A program made the position numbers and the translations under genes. DNA of 64,000 nucleotides from Acanthamoeba lenticulata (lineage: Eukaryota; Discosea; Longamoebia; Acanthamoebidae), in the NCBI GenBank assembly GCA_002179805.1, contig NAVB01000470.1, forward strand, positions 1 to 64,000, written 5' to 3'. The notes under the pieces were generated by a model. It made no database searches, was not told where the DNA came from, and saw only the letters and a list, made by a program, of their open reading frames with translations. Shown here piece after piece: positions 1 through 10,750 of the stretch (position 1 is the stretch's first letter; each line of letters begins with the position of its first letter).

Positions 1-108
1 GCACCTTCCTTGACTGCTCCTTTTTTTTTTAAATATATAAATAAACAAATATCTATTATGTATTTATTTTTGTTAAATTTCGTTAAATCCATCCCTGCCT
101 TGACACAG

Positions 109-216
109 GTGGGCCCGGTGACGCGAGACCTCTACGACACGCTGGTGGGCATCCAGACGGAGAAGGTCCCCGACAACTACGGCTGGCTCTATGACCCCTT
201 TGCCGACAAGCAGTAG
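109..216 (+). CDS. Last exon of probable branched-chain amino acid aminotransferase (5' part outside window)
   Basis: This is a terminal coding exon that follows an AT-rich intron (1-108, ending TGACACAG) and stops with TAG at 214-216. The 35 residues read VGPVTRDLYDTLVGIQ and then DNYGWLYDPF. An LY-x-x-L-x-x-IQ block followed by a GW pair is typical of the C-terminal end of PLP-dependent branched-chain aminotransferases, which interconvert branched-chain amino acids and their 2-oxo acids. The PLP lysine and most of the enzyme lie upstream of the window, so the family call rests on a short tail only. Another fold-type IV aminotransferase is possible. Confidence 0.5.
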   Translation: MGPVTRDLYDTLVGIQTEKVPDNYGWLYDPFADKQ

Positions 217-462
217 AAAGGCCTCTCCCTTCTTCCCCCCTCCCCTTTTGTTCTTCCTGCTGTTGTGCTTTTACATACAATTCGCCCCGTTACAACTCTT
301 CTGCTTCTTCTTCTTCTTCTTCTTTTGCTTTGGCTCCACCTTCCACAATCACGGCAGGCTTGAATAGAAAATCAAAACTACATACTTGTGTTTTTTATTA
401 CATGATTAAAATAAATAAGGTGAGAGAGTATTTACACCACTGGACGTTGAGTGGCCGGCCTC
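217..462. other. Convergent intergenic spacer with CTT repeat and a reverse-strand poly(A) signal
   Basis: This spacer separates the ends of two convergent genes. It holds a CTT microsatellite (about 302-325). On the reverse strand there is an AATAAA (complement of 393-398) about 65 nt past the stop of the minus-strand gene, a plausible polyadenylation signal. No coding potential was seen. Confidence 0.5.
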
Positions 463-3400
463 TCAGGCCACAGTGCGGCTCCGGCGGTCCTCGCCCGCCT
501 TGGACTCGGCCTCGAGCCGCAGGCGCCGCAGCTCCTCGAGGCGGAGGCCCTTCCTCTCCCGGGCCCGCGCGATCATCTCCTTCTTGCGCTCGCGCCTTTC
601 CTCGTTCTCCTTGGCCGCCGTTTCCTTCTGCGCCTCGGCCCGTCGCCGCTGCCGCTGCTGCTGCTCGTCCTCGGCCTCCTTCAGGGTCTGGTCGTCGTTG
701 GTATTGGCGTCGTCGTCGACGACTTTGGCGTCAACACCGTCGGCCTTGATGGCGGCAACATCGTCCTCTGTGCGGTGCTGGCGGTGGGCCCGGCCACCGC
801 AGTACTCGATCAAGAAGGCGGCCACGCTCGCCACGGCCCGGGGGTCGGCTTGCAAGTGACGTGCGGCCCGCTGGTCAGCGGCCATGATCACGCGCCCGAA
901 GGTCGCTGCCAGCTTCTCGCGCACGTAGCGCACGGCGGCCTCCTCTTCGTCTTTCTTGTCGTCTTCGATGTTGTTCTCCTTCTTCGTCTTCACCTCGGTG
1001 TCCATCTCCTTCTGCATGCGGGCCATCTCGTCAGCCTTGTGCTTCATGGCCTCCGCCCGGCGGTGGATCCGCTCCCGCTCCTCGGCCAGCTCGCGCTCGA
1101 TCCGAGCCGAGTAGCAGCACATGGCCCCGCCAGCGCAGCCCTCGGCAGCAGGCGCCGTCGCCGTCACTGGGGCTTCGTCGTCGCCCAGCGAGGCCACGCT
1201 GACGCACGAGCACGACGACGACAGCGATAGCGTGAGCGTCGAGCAGGAGCTCGAGGGAGACGAGTAGGCCAAGTCCTCCATCATCGTCTTCGGTGTTGTC
1301 GGCGTCGTCGGCTCGGCTGGAGCGGGGCTCGGTGGGAAGATGTTGGCGCGGCGCCGGTCGTCGGGTGCCGTCTGTCGGCGCTTGAGCACGCGGTACATGT
1401 CCGTCTTCTTGCCGCTGTTGGCGGCCTCTCGGGCGGCCTTCTTCTGCAGGACGGCCGCGCGTTGGGCTTCGTCCTCGGCGCGGCGCTTCTCGGCGGCCTC
1501 CCGCTGGGCCCGGGCTCGCTCGGCGCCGAGCCGCACAGCCGTGCGCTCGAGAAAGGCCAGCAGGCGCAGCATGGCGGCCCTGTTGGCCTGAGGCAGCGAC
1601 TCGAGCAGGGCGTCGGCCACCTTGCGCCGGGCCTCGACGTCCTGGATGGCGTGAAGCGCCACGAACGACAGCTGGTGGGCGTGGCCGCACAGCGGGGCCA
1701 TCCCGGCGGTGCTGCCCGGCGCAAACTTCTTGACCTCGGCCTGAAGTCCGGCCAGGTCGACCTGCGCCTCGTCCTCGGCGAGGCCGTCGAGAAGGTGGTG
1801 GACAAAGGCCAGGCTCGCGCCGTTCTCCTGCCTGCCGGCCTCGGCCTTGGGTCGCAGGCGCACGACGTGGCTCGCCGAGCGGAGGCGGGTGGTGGCCGCG
1901 CTCGGCTGCTCGGGCGGGGTGACGGGCAGGTTGGGGTGCGAACTGAACACGCTGGGGCGGGTCTGGAGGAGCAGCCCGATCGACCGCTTGCTCCGAGCCA
2001 TCGCCTCGCGCACGCTCCCCATCCGGTTCTGCTGTACGGCGCTGCTGGCGTCATCGGCCTCGGCCTGGGTCGCCTCTTGAGGGGCAGCGGGGGTGGTGGC
2101 GGCATTCTCGGCGCTCGCGTCTGACTTCTCGCTCAACTTGATCACCGCAGCCTTGTTGTTGGGCATGAGCAGCGACTTGCGGTCGATCATGCTCGAGCTC
2201 CGCTTGTGGCGTCGCTTGGAGCCGCCCGAGATCGTGGCCGGATTGAACCGGGCCGCCGGTTTGGTGCCGGAACCGGCCTGAGTGGTCTGCTCGGCGGCAT
2301 CGCCGTCGGGCTTGGCCGACAGCGCCGGCGCAGCCACCTTGGCGCCAAAGTCGCTGCCGCTACGCTTGAGCACGCGGTAGGCATCGCGGCCGTCGGCGAT
2401 GGTCTTGTGGGCCAGCGGGTCGGCTGGGTCGATCACGGTCACCGCCGGCACGTCGATCGTCATGGCCCGCGGCCGTCGGACCTTGTCGCCCTTGCACTCC
2501 TTGCCCTTGCCCTCGGCCAAGTTGCTCTTCCGCCTCATGATGCTGCCGAGGCCTCGCCGCGGCGACTCCAACTCGGTGGTGGTCTCCTCGGAGGCGGCTG
2601 CGTCGTCGTCGAGTCCCTTGCCGGTCAGCAACGCGATCTCGGGGATCCGCTTGCGCACGAGCGCGTCGGCCCGAGCCATCGCAAAGTTGTTGAGGTGCGA
2701 CACCCACGCGCCCAAGTCATCCGCAGTGCGCGTGGCAAAGACGATGGAGACCCGCTTGGGCGGCTCCTCGAGGTTCTTTTGCTTCGTCCACGTGAGCTTG
2801 AAGCAGTGGTTGCTCGCCTTGGCGCCCTCGGCTTCGCGTTCGCCCTGCGGAACCAGCGTGAGCTTGCAGCCCTGCAAGTCGTAGACCTTGATCGGCACTG
2901 AGTCCTTGGCCGAAGCGAACTTGAACAGGGCGTTGGCGCCGCGCAGCTGGAAGAACCGTTCGCGCCACTCGTGGCCCTTCTGGTTCCTGCGCGCACATGC
3001 ATGAGCCACAAGAGCCGAAGAAAAAGTTCGACGAGGCTCGTGTACGACGTACATGGAGAGATAGCCCGAGAGGCGAACGTCGAGGCCGATGAGGCCGCCC
3101 TCGGCCACCCCCTGCATGCCCTTGTTGGCGGCGTAGGAGAAGACCTGGCCCCGCGGCGACGTCTTGGGCTCGGGCGCCTCACCAAGCTCGCCCAGTTGGC
3201 AGATTGTGTCTATGAAGGGCTGCACGACGTGCATGTACTCTGGAGCCACGACGTGAGTCTATGTGTGCCGAAGGAAACACGAGATCACGGAAAAAAGACG
3301 GACCATTGAGGGGCTGTCGGCCTACGGAGAGGAATTGGTCGAGCTCGTGGCTGGTGCGCAGCTGTGGCTCAGCAAAGATGCCGATGAGGAAGCGCTGCAA

Positions 3401-3860
3401 CTTGCGGTGCACGCGGCTGATCGCCATGGGCGAAGGCGCCGAGCGCAGCTTCTTCCTGCTCCAGACAAACGGGCAAGGAAGAGAAGAGGAGGGGATGGTG
3501 AGCAGCGGAGGACAGGACTGGACTGCACGAGGATGTACCCCTTGGGCATGCGGAGGTTTTGCCGCTTGACGGCGTAGGAGAAGCGGTCTTTGAGTCTGGC
3601 GTAGAGGGCGGCGAACAGAGCGTGTGTCCGTTGCACCACCCACTGGTCCTGTCCTCGGCTCACCATCACCTGGAAGACCTGTCAAGAAGAAGATGAAGAC
3701 GAAGAAGACGCAGAAGCGGCACATGAGACATGGCTGGGGTTGTGGATGTGATGGGGAAGCTGGGGAAGCAGTGGCTCACCGTGTAGGGCTTTGACGAAGA
3801 GACATCGCTACGCAATTCGGTGCCAAACAGGATGGCACTTGTGTAGGTGTCGTCGGCCAT
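463..3860 (-). CDS. PX-PH domain protein with divergent, split RhoGAP-like region
   Basis: I assemble five exons: 3860-3780, 3678-3539, 3455-3326, 3258-3053 and 2986-463 (1026 aa). All have GT..AG introns, and the start MADDTYTS is the first in-frame ATG. The first ~150 residues form a PX (phosphoinositide-binding) domain: KPYTVFQV, WVVQRTHALFAAL, then a VHRKLQRFL/ELDQFL helix. A PH domain follows (SGYLSM, EWRERFFQLRG, a closing AWVSHLNNF helix). The middle is long, basic and Ser/Ala-rich. Then comes a segment resembling the C-terminal half of RhoGAP domains (LLESLPQANRAAMLRLLAFL), a ~200-residue charged coiled-coil insertion, and a further RhoGAP-like helix (LAATFGRVIM...VASVAAFLIEYC). I cannot find the GxFRxSG arginine-finger segment, so GAP activity is doubtful. 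The likely role is a membrane-recruited regulator or scaffold in small-GTPase signalling. Confidence 0.7.
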
Positions 3861-4620
3861 GGACCGATGTGTATGTGTTGGAAGGGTAAAGTAGAGAGAT
3901 GACGACGGGAAGTGTATGCAAGCGTGTCAATATTGAAGTGCTACTCGCCTGGCTGAAGAGCTTTCAGCGCCCGGGACCAGGTCAACCGCGTCAGATGGGA
4001 AGTAGCGCACTCTAAACAGCGACGTAAAGGAACTATGCCGATGACGGAGGCTCCGACTCTGCATGGGGACTTTAGGCCAGCCGCCATACAGCTCAACGCT
4101 GTTTCCCGCGAACTGTCCGCGAGCAAGCAAGCCTGTGCCTGGCTGCCCATGCCGCAATACCTTGAGGTTGGCCGCAAGACAACTGCACTACACGCGGTGC
4201 TGTGTGCGGCCGTGCGCCAAGTTCACCGCAGCCGAGAAGAAAATTCTCTGACTTGCGTCGCCTGCGTGCGAGTAGCCGCTTTCGCGCCAAAACTTTGGGC
4301 GAGCTTCGAGTGTGGGCCAGGAGGACTGCGGCAATAAAAATGATGCAGCTGGCCTGATTAAAGGAGCCAGAAGCTCCATTGTCTTCGTGTCTACTTGCTC
4401 AGATGCGAATTAGGTGGTACAGGAAGGACTTTTTTAAGAAAGAAGAAGAAGAAAAAAAAGAGAAAACTATTCCTTAAAACGCTTGCAAGATTCCACCGAC
4501 ATCATCGAGTTACTGTATCAAGCCTACTCCGGCCGGTCCTCCGCAACATCAGCCTCTAGCCCGCTAGTAGCCACCTGCAGTCAAGCAAAAGAGGGAAACG
4601 AGCGTTGGCGTCAGTTGCAG
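3861..4620. other. Intergenic region between two minus-strand genes
   Basis: These 760 bases lie between the start of the PX-PH gene and the stop of the AOAH gene. The region should contain the promoter of the former and the 3' UTR of the latter. A/G-rich runs occur at 4435-4463. ORFs here are short, overlap in several frames and show no domain resemblance. Nothing else was recognised. Confidence 0.4.
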
Positions 4621-7350
4621 CTACGCGTGCTTTGCGGTCGCTGGAGGCGCGAGCGGACCCTGATCTCCAAAACGGGCAAGGATCGCGGCGTTGTTGGGGT
4701 TGACGTCGCCGACAAGCTGCGGGAACTTGTTGACCAGCACGTTCCACTGGTACTCGGCGAACAGCGCGTTGGCCAACTGGTTCGGGTGGAAGCCGTCCAC
4801 GGGCTCGATGAGCTGCCAGGTCTCGCCACCGGCCTTGTTCCACTGCTCGATCACGGCCTTGAGCGGCGGGTCAAAGTAGTACATGTCAAAGTTCTTGAAC
4901 GTGTGGTTGGCGATGATCTGCCACACGCAACGCAGGGACGGAATCAAGCGTCAGCCAACGCACGTGCGCAGAAGAAGAAGGGCGCAAAGCACCTGGGTGT
5001 AGACTTGGTTGAGCTCCTCGGCCCTGGCGGTGGTGGCGTTCCTCCAGTAGGCGTTGGTGTTCATCCACCCAAAGCAGGGCGAGCTCTGGAGACAGTTCAT
5101 GAAGTCGTAGTAGTGCGCGTAGGTGACGTCGCCATGCAGCAGGCCTGTGCAACATTCATAGTTGAATTGGTTGAGTCCTCTGCTGAACGCGTGAACAGAT
5201 CGACAACATGGTACCGAGCGGGTGCAGGCGGTTGGCGAGGGCATCGTAGAGCACACGACCATCGACGAGGCCGGTGAAGACGACGTGGCTGCCGGCGGGC
5301 AGCACAGTGTCCAGGTAGTTGAGCGCTACCGTGTTGTTGAATAAGGAGGCGTGCGTCAGTAACAGCATAGAGATTCAACAAACCCGCTCACAGACACAGA
5401 CCACCCGAGCGTGTTACCTCGCATCACGTTGGCGTAGAACTCAGCCGGGGTCGTCATGGAGCCAGTGCCGTAGTGGCCGTTGCACACATCTGTCACGACA
5501 GAGAAAAAGAGGTGAGACTGACGCTGTGCACAGAAGTGAAGGAAGGGAAGTGAGCGATACCATTGCCGACAAGGGCGTAGTTAAGGATGAGCGGATGGTC
5601 GTGGGTCTGGTTCCTGTTCAGCGTGTACATGATCTCGTCGGCCACCGCGCCCGTGCGCGCGCCATTCACGCCGATGTTCTGGAAGTCTGCAATAACAGAG
5701 ACACCGTCGCGTGAGGCCGATCCCACGACACTTGGCAGCAAGCAGTAGTTTCCAGTGGCGTACCGCGGTGCATGCACAGGTTGCGCTGCCTCATCTTCTC
5801 GTATATGGAGACCACGGGTCCCTGCGGCGTTCCCGGCCACGTCATGTTCCTGTAGCCAGTCCCCGTCGACATCTGCATGCAGATCAGATCAAGTACACCT
5901 TGTTGTCACATTGGCGCGCGCGCACTTATCGTACCATGGGCCAATCGAACTCGTTCATGAGAACGTCGAGGAGGTTGTGGTAGGTGGTGTCCGTAATCAG
6001 GCTCGCGGTGATGTACTCGGGCGGGATGTGGAAATGAGCCGCTGAATGCATTGCCGTGAGCCGGTCAGAGACAGACCGATTGCAGTCCCATCAGAGGGCC
6101 GAGGACGTACTGACAGAGTCACCGAGGATGGCGAGGCCGTACTGCTTCGTGCCCGAGCAGTAGAGGTCTTCGTAGGGGCGGCCCTGAGGGTCGGCGCCCT
6201 TGATGCCGTTGCAGTTGTGGTCAAAGTCGGGCTGGAATGGGAGAGAATAAGAATGCGCGCGATGAGGTGTCAACACGTGAGATCACACCAGCCGCGCGAG
6301 TGTTGTGATGTGAGAAGAGACGCACGCCGCGGTTGGTCTTTGCGCGGCCAGGATAGATGTCGGAGGCAAAGTCATTGCAGTCCTTGCCGCGCCAGAAGGT
6401 TCCCCTCAGCGTCTCCGTCAGTGCTGGGCAGCGTGCGTTGAGCGTGAGTTGAAGAATCTCGACCAAGACTAACGCTCGAAAAGAGAAAAACAAGGGAAAC
6501 GTTGTGGTCTACCTCCGAACTTGTCGCCGTCGAGATCATACCAGGGGTCGTGGCTGTTGACGAGCTTGGTGATGTAGTCGATGATCCACTGCCACGGCAG
6601 TTCGCGCTTGCCGTTCTGCTGTTGCTGCTGCTTGATCATGTCGGCCATCTTGAGGAGCGACACCGCCTGCCACATCGACAGGATCTTCTCGCGCTCGGCG
6701 GCCGAGGGCGGCGTGAAGCTGCCGCTCTTGGGGAACAGGCGGCAGGTGGCGTTCCAGCACAGTCCGATCTCCATGCACACATCATCGGCCGTGTAGTCTT
6801 TCTCTGCACAGCGCATGCCATGTGTTATATGTGAGACTCGGGTCGCGCGTGTACACGACTTCCGGTGCAGAGGAGGTCTACCGAGCATGGAGATGATGGT
6901 GGCGCCGTAGAGGGCGATGGTCTCGTCGCACGTGGTGCGCAACACGCCTGCGGGCAAGAGCTGACACAGCTTCTCGACGGTCTGCGACACCGTTTCGTTT
7001 CGCACCTCGCCCAGCTGCTCGATGATCGCCACGACTGTGCACGGCAAGGAAAAAAGTCATCAATAATTAATTGGCATATCGCGGCCCGAAACAAAAAGAA
7101 AAATATTGGTGAAGAGCCATGGCGGTGCCAAAGAGTATGGGCGTGGGAAGAGGAAGGAGGGAAGGGGCGTACTGAGGGTGCATCCAATGCAGTGAGCTCC
7201 GTTCTCTTTACCATTGAGTCCAAGGAGCTTAGCCCAAGGAAGCTCCGCAAACGATGGGCGCTTGGCTTCAGCCACAGGCATAGCCACGACCAGGCACGCC
7301 AACATGAAGGCCCCGACCATCAGCACGCCCATACTCTTTGGCATCGCCAT
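4621..7350 (-). CDS. AOAH: Acyloxyacyl hydrolase (saposin-B plus GDSL lipase)
   Basis: Twelve exons (7350-7173, 7034-6882, 6803-6513, 6468-6326, 6231-6111, 6041-5935, 5872-5764, 5686-5561, 5489-5418, 5325-5215, 5144-4993, 4917-4621) give 619 aa; human AOAH is about 575 aa. Residues 1-29 are a signal peptide. A saposin-B domain follows with six cysteines (CIGC, KLC, TTC, DVC, GLC). The lipase part carries LRGTFWRGKDCNDF, FDHNCNGIKG, the GDS serine motif followed by AHFHIPPEYI, the oxyanion-type LVGNGDVCNG block and the catalytic-His motif QLIEPVDGFHPN. AOAH removes secondary acyl chains from lipid A and so detoxifies lipopolysaccharide. The signal peptide and saposin domain place it in the endolysosomal or secreted compartment, as expected for an amoeba digesting Gram-negative bacteria. 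All key motifs are intact. Confidence 0.92.
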
Positions 7351-7685
7351 GGCTCTTGCTCTTCAAACAACAAATAGAGCCCTGGCCATCACGGCAATTT
7401 GTGAGCTACCGGCCAATCATGGCTTAGCCTTGAAATAGGGAAAGAAAAGTGTGACTTTGTCTCGGTGCCTCTGCCGCACTGGTGTAGAACATAAGGACGA
7501 GATGTCCGGGCGCCACTGCAGCACAACCAGGTGCCACTGCAGCCTGATTGCAGGTCATCTCGGCCTTCATCTGCCAGATGTGGCTTCTTACGTCCATTGA
7601 ATTTCTTTCTTCCGTTTCAAGTTCTTAAAAGGCTAAAAGCAAAAAAGAAAAAGAAAACCGTATTTCTTAACCAAGTAAGACGGAG
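7351..7685. promoter_or_regulatory. Divergent intergenic region between AOAH and Deg protease genes
   Basis: The 335 bases between two divergently oriented start codons must hold both promoters. Positions 7510-7556 contain a direct repeat of the type gcCACTGCAGC (two copies about 23 nt apart). An A-rich run lies at 7637-7657, just before the Deg start. No TATA box can be assigned with confidence. Confidence 0.4.
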
Positions 7686-10648
7686 ATGCTGGGCAGGTGG
7701 AGGCAGCGCACGGTCGTGCTTCCCTCCCGGCTTGTTAGAGCGCCACTGCGCGTTAGATCACCAGGTGAGCTTCTCGTCGACATGCCGGTGGCGTAATCTG
7801 TTTTTTTTGAAAAGGGAGGATTTCCGTGCTGCAGGTGCGCTGGCACTTCCAATCAGGAGTTGGCCGCATGCCTGCCACTGCTACCACACAAGCTCCGCAC
7901 TTGCGGCACGCAAGGGTACACCGCTTCCTTTGACTGCCTGTACCTGTGCGTTATGTTGAAAATCTGCCCGTGGTACGGCCAGCCACCACCTTGCCCCCGC
8001 TTCTGCCGGACGAGGTACAAGAGCTGCCGGCCGAGGACCCGGCCTGGGAGGACATCCCCAACATGCTCCCGCTGGACCCTGTCATCAAGGTCTACAGCCA
8101 CGTCACCAGTCCCAACTACATCCTGCCTGTACATCACGCCCTCTGCTGCGCTGCTCCTGCACAACCATGTTGAGCTCACCATCACCGTCATCATCGCCAT
8201 CGCAACAGTGGCAGATGAAGGCCACCTCGGAAAAGGTGGGCTCGGCCTTTGCGCTGCCGGGCCGACGCATCCTAACCAACGCTCACGTACATCCCTAACG
8301 ACCCACTTGCGCGCTCTGCCCTTCGCCATCCTCGGCTCACTTCCCACGTCGCCATACGACATGATGTGCGCCAGGTGGTGGCCGACCACACCTACATCGC
8401 CGTGAAGAAGTTCAGCGGAACTCAGAAGTACCCGGCCACGGTGCTCTCTGTGGCGCATGACTGCGATCTGGTACGCGGCCTTTCCCTCGTTCTCGTTCGC
8501 CTCTTGTTGTCTGGCCTTGGCGCGCTGACACGCCACGGTGACCTTGATGGCGGCGTCCCCAGGCCCTGCTCACGGTCACTGAAGACTCGTTCTGGACGGA
8601 CATCACGCCGCTGGAGCTGGGCGACATCCCCGTACAGGACGCCCGCCTTTTACCCAGAGCTGAGCTCCTTCTCTGCTGCTGACCCTGTGTGACGTGGGCC
8701 ACCATACTACACCACCAGCACCTGCAAGACACCGTGGCGGTGGTGGGCTACCCGACGGGCGGCGACACCATCTCCGTCACCCGCGGCGTCGTCTCGCGCA
8801 TCGAGCCGCAGCGCTACGCCCACGGTCCGTCCCCTCCCGCCATCAAGGGAAGGGCTCCCCAGGTCAACCCACGACACTCACTCCACGGTTGATGTCATGA
8901 CAGCTTCCGGCCACCTGCTGGCCGTGCAGATCGACGCGGCCATCAACCCCGGCAACAGCGGCGGGCCCGTGCTCAAGGACGACAAGGTGGTCGGGGTGGC
9001 CTTCCAGAGCCTCGTCAACGCGGAGAACATGGGGTTCATCATCCCGGTGCCCATCATCAACCACTTCCTCCGCGACATCGAGCTCCACGGCAAGTACACC
9101 GTACGCCCGCCCTCCTCCGTCTTTTCTGTTTGGATTTAATAAAGAATGCGCCACCGACCAATCGTTCGGGGCCATGCGCGTGCGCAGGGATTCGGCGCGA
9201 TGGGCATCCAGTGCCAGCCCATGGACAACCCGCAGCTCCGGAGCTTCCACAAGATGTCGCGCGACACCGTACGCGCCCTCTCGTCCTCTGCTCGCGCCTC
9301 AATTCCCCGCGCGGGAGGGATGGTCCCTGACTCGAGCGCGCACAGACAGGCGTGCTGGTGAACCATGTCGAGGCCGTGTCCAAAGCCAAGGGCATCCTCC
9401 AGAAGGACGACGTGCTCCTGTCTATCGACGGCCACCGCATCGCCAACGACGGCACCGTGGCTTTCCGCAAACGTGCGCGCCTCCCGCCCACCCATGCACG
9501 CACGCAGACGCTTGTCCTCGTCCTGCTGCACACGCGCGCTGATGGACAAAGCCGCTTCATGCCACGACAGGGGAGAGGATCTTCTTCGACTATGTGACGT
9601 CTCTCAAGTACATCGGCGACTTCTGCAAACTCGAGATCCTCCGCAACGGCCAGGTCCCGCCCTTGATTCCATTTTTTTCTTTTTTTTTCTTATTGCATTT
9701 TTATTCATTTTTCATGAATCAAAAAAACAAAAAAACAAACAGAAGCAAGAGGTGAGCGTGCAGCTGAGCCCCACCCAGCCGCTGGTGCCCATCCACAGAT
9801 TCGACCAGAGGCCCAGGTGCCGACCCTCTCTCTTTCTTCTCGTGCCCGAAGGCGATGATGATGATGATGTAGCGCTGGCTAACATGCTTGTGGACGACTG
9901 GCCGGAAATGAACGCGCAGCTTCTTCATCCACGGCGGGCTCGTGTTCACGCCGCTTACGCAGCCGTACCTGCAAGAGTACGGGGAGGACTGGTACAACAG
10001 CTCCCCGCGCAAGCTGTGCATGAAGGCCCTCACCGAGTACATGCAGGAGCCTGACCAGGAGGTACGTGCCACGGCATTTCGCTTTTCTTTATTCTTTATT
10101 TCATTTTATATATCAGTATTATTTGATTAATCAAAATAATAATAATTTTAAATATGTGAAGGTGGTTATCCTGTCGGCGGTGCTGGTGCACGAGATCAAC
10201 TACGGCTACCAGCAGATGACCAACTTGCAGCTCCTCCGATTCAACGACCAGAAGGTAACAACATGTGTTGTCGTTCTTGCATTGTCGCCCCTCTCCATTG
10301 GGCACGCGATTGATTTTGTGATCGCCGACGTCGTGACCACGCGGGGCGTCCAGATCAAGAACCTGAAGCATCTGGCCACGCTGGTGGCGGACAACAAGGA
10401 GCCCTACCTCCGCTTCGACTTTGACGAGCACGTGTACGGCCCGCTTTGGCCTTGACTCCCCTTTTGGCACCACGCAACAGCGGCGAAATGACACACGACA
10501 CGACACGCGCGCGTGTGTGTGCAGGATGATCATCCTCGAGGCCGAGGCGGCGAAGAGGGCCGAGGAGGCGATCCTGGCGCGGCATCGAATCTCTGCCCCG
10601 TACTCGCCTGACCTCTTTGACAAGAAGGAGACCACCGAGGTGGCGTGA
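7686..10648 (+). CDS. Deg/HtrA-type serine protease, plant Deg9/Deg2-like, with presequence-like N-terminus
   Basis: Sixteen exons (7686-7764, 7835-7915, 7983-8128, 8209-8286, 8375-8470, 8563-8631, 8719-8824, 8904-9100, 9188-9268, 9346-9472, 9571-9653, 9743-9816, 9920-10061, 10162-10254, 10354-10433, 10525-10648) give 551 aa. The N-terminus [20 protein letters not shown] is Arg-rich without acidic residues, like a mitochondrial presequence. The catalytic triad is visible: TNAH, HDCDL and [13 protein letters not shown]-like regions follow ([18 protein letters not shown]). The C-terminal half ([31 protein letters not shown]) is characteristic of the long plant and protist Deg proteins rather than bacterial DegP. 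The enzyme should be an ATP-independent quality-control protease. The targeting is inferred only; nuclear or plastid members exist in plants. Confidence 0.88.
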
Positions 10649-10750
10649 GAGCATTAGCCAACGCCGCGAACTTGAGTTCTTCATTATTCGCCTCCTTTTC
10701 TTCTTTATTATTATGAGTATATTTTTTGTATTACACGCGCCCGGCGTCGG
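10649..10750. other. Short convergent spacer with minus-strand poly(A) signal
   Basis: Two convergent stop codons lie 102 bases apart. Read on the minus strand, the AT-rich tract around 10700-10715 contains an AATAAAG-type hexamer about 45 nt downstream of the receptor stop codon. This is a likely cleavage/polyadenylation signal. Confidence 0.45.
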
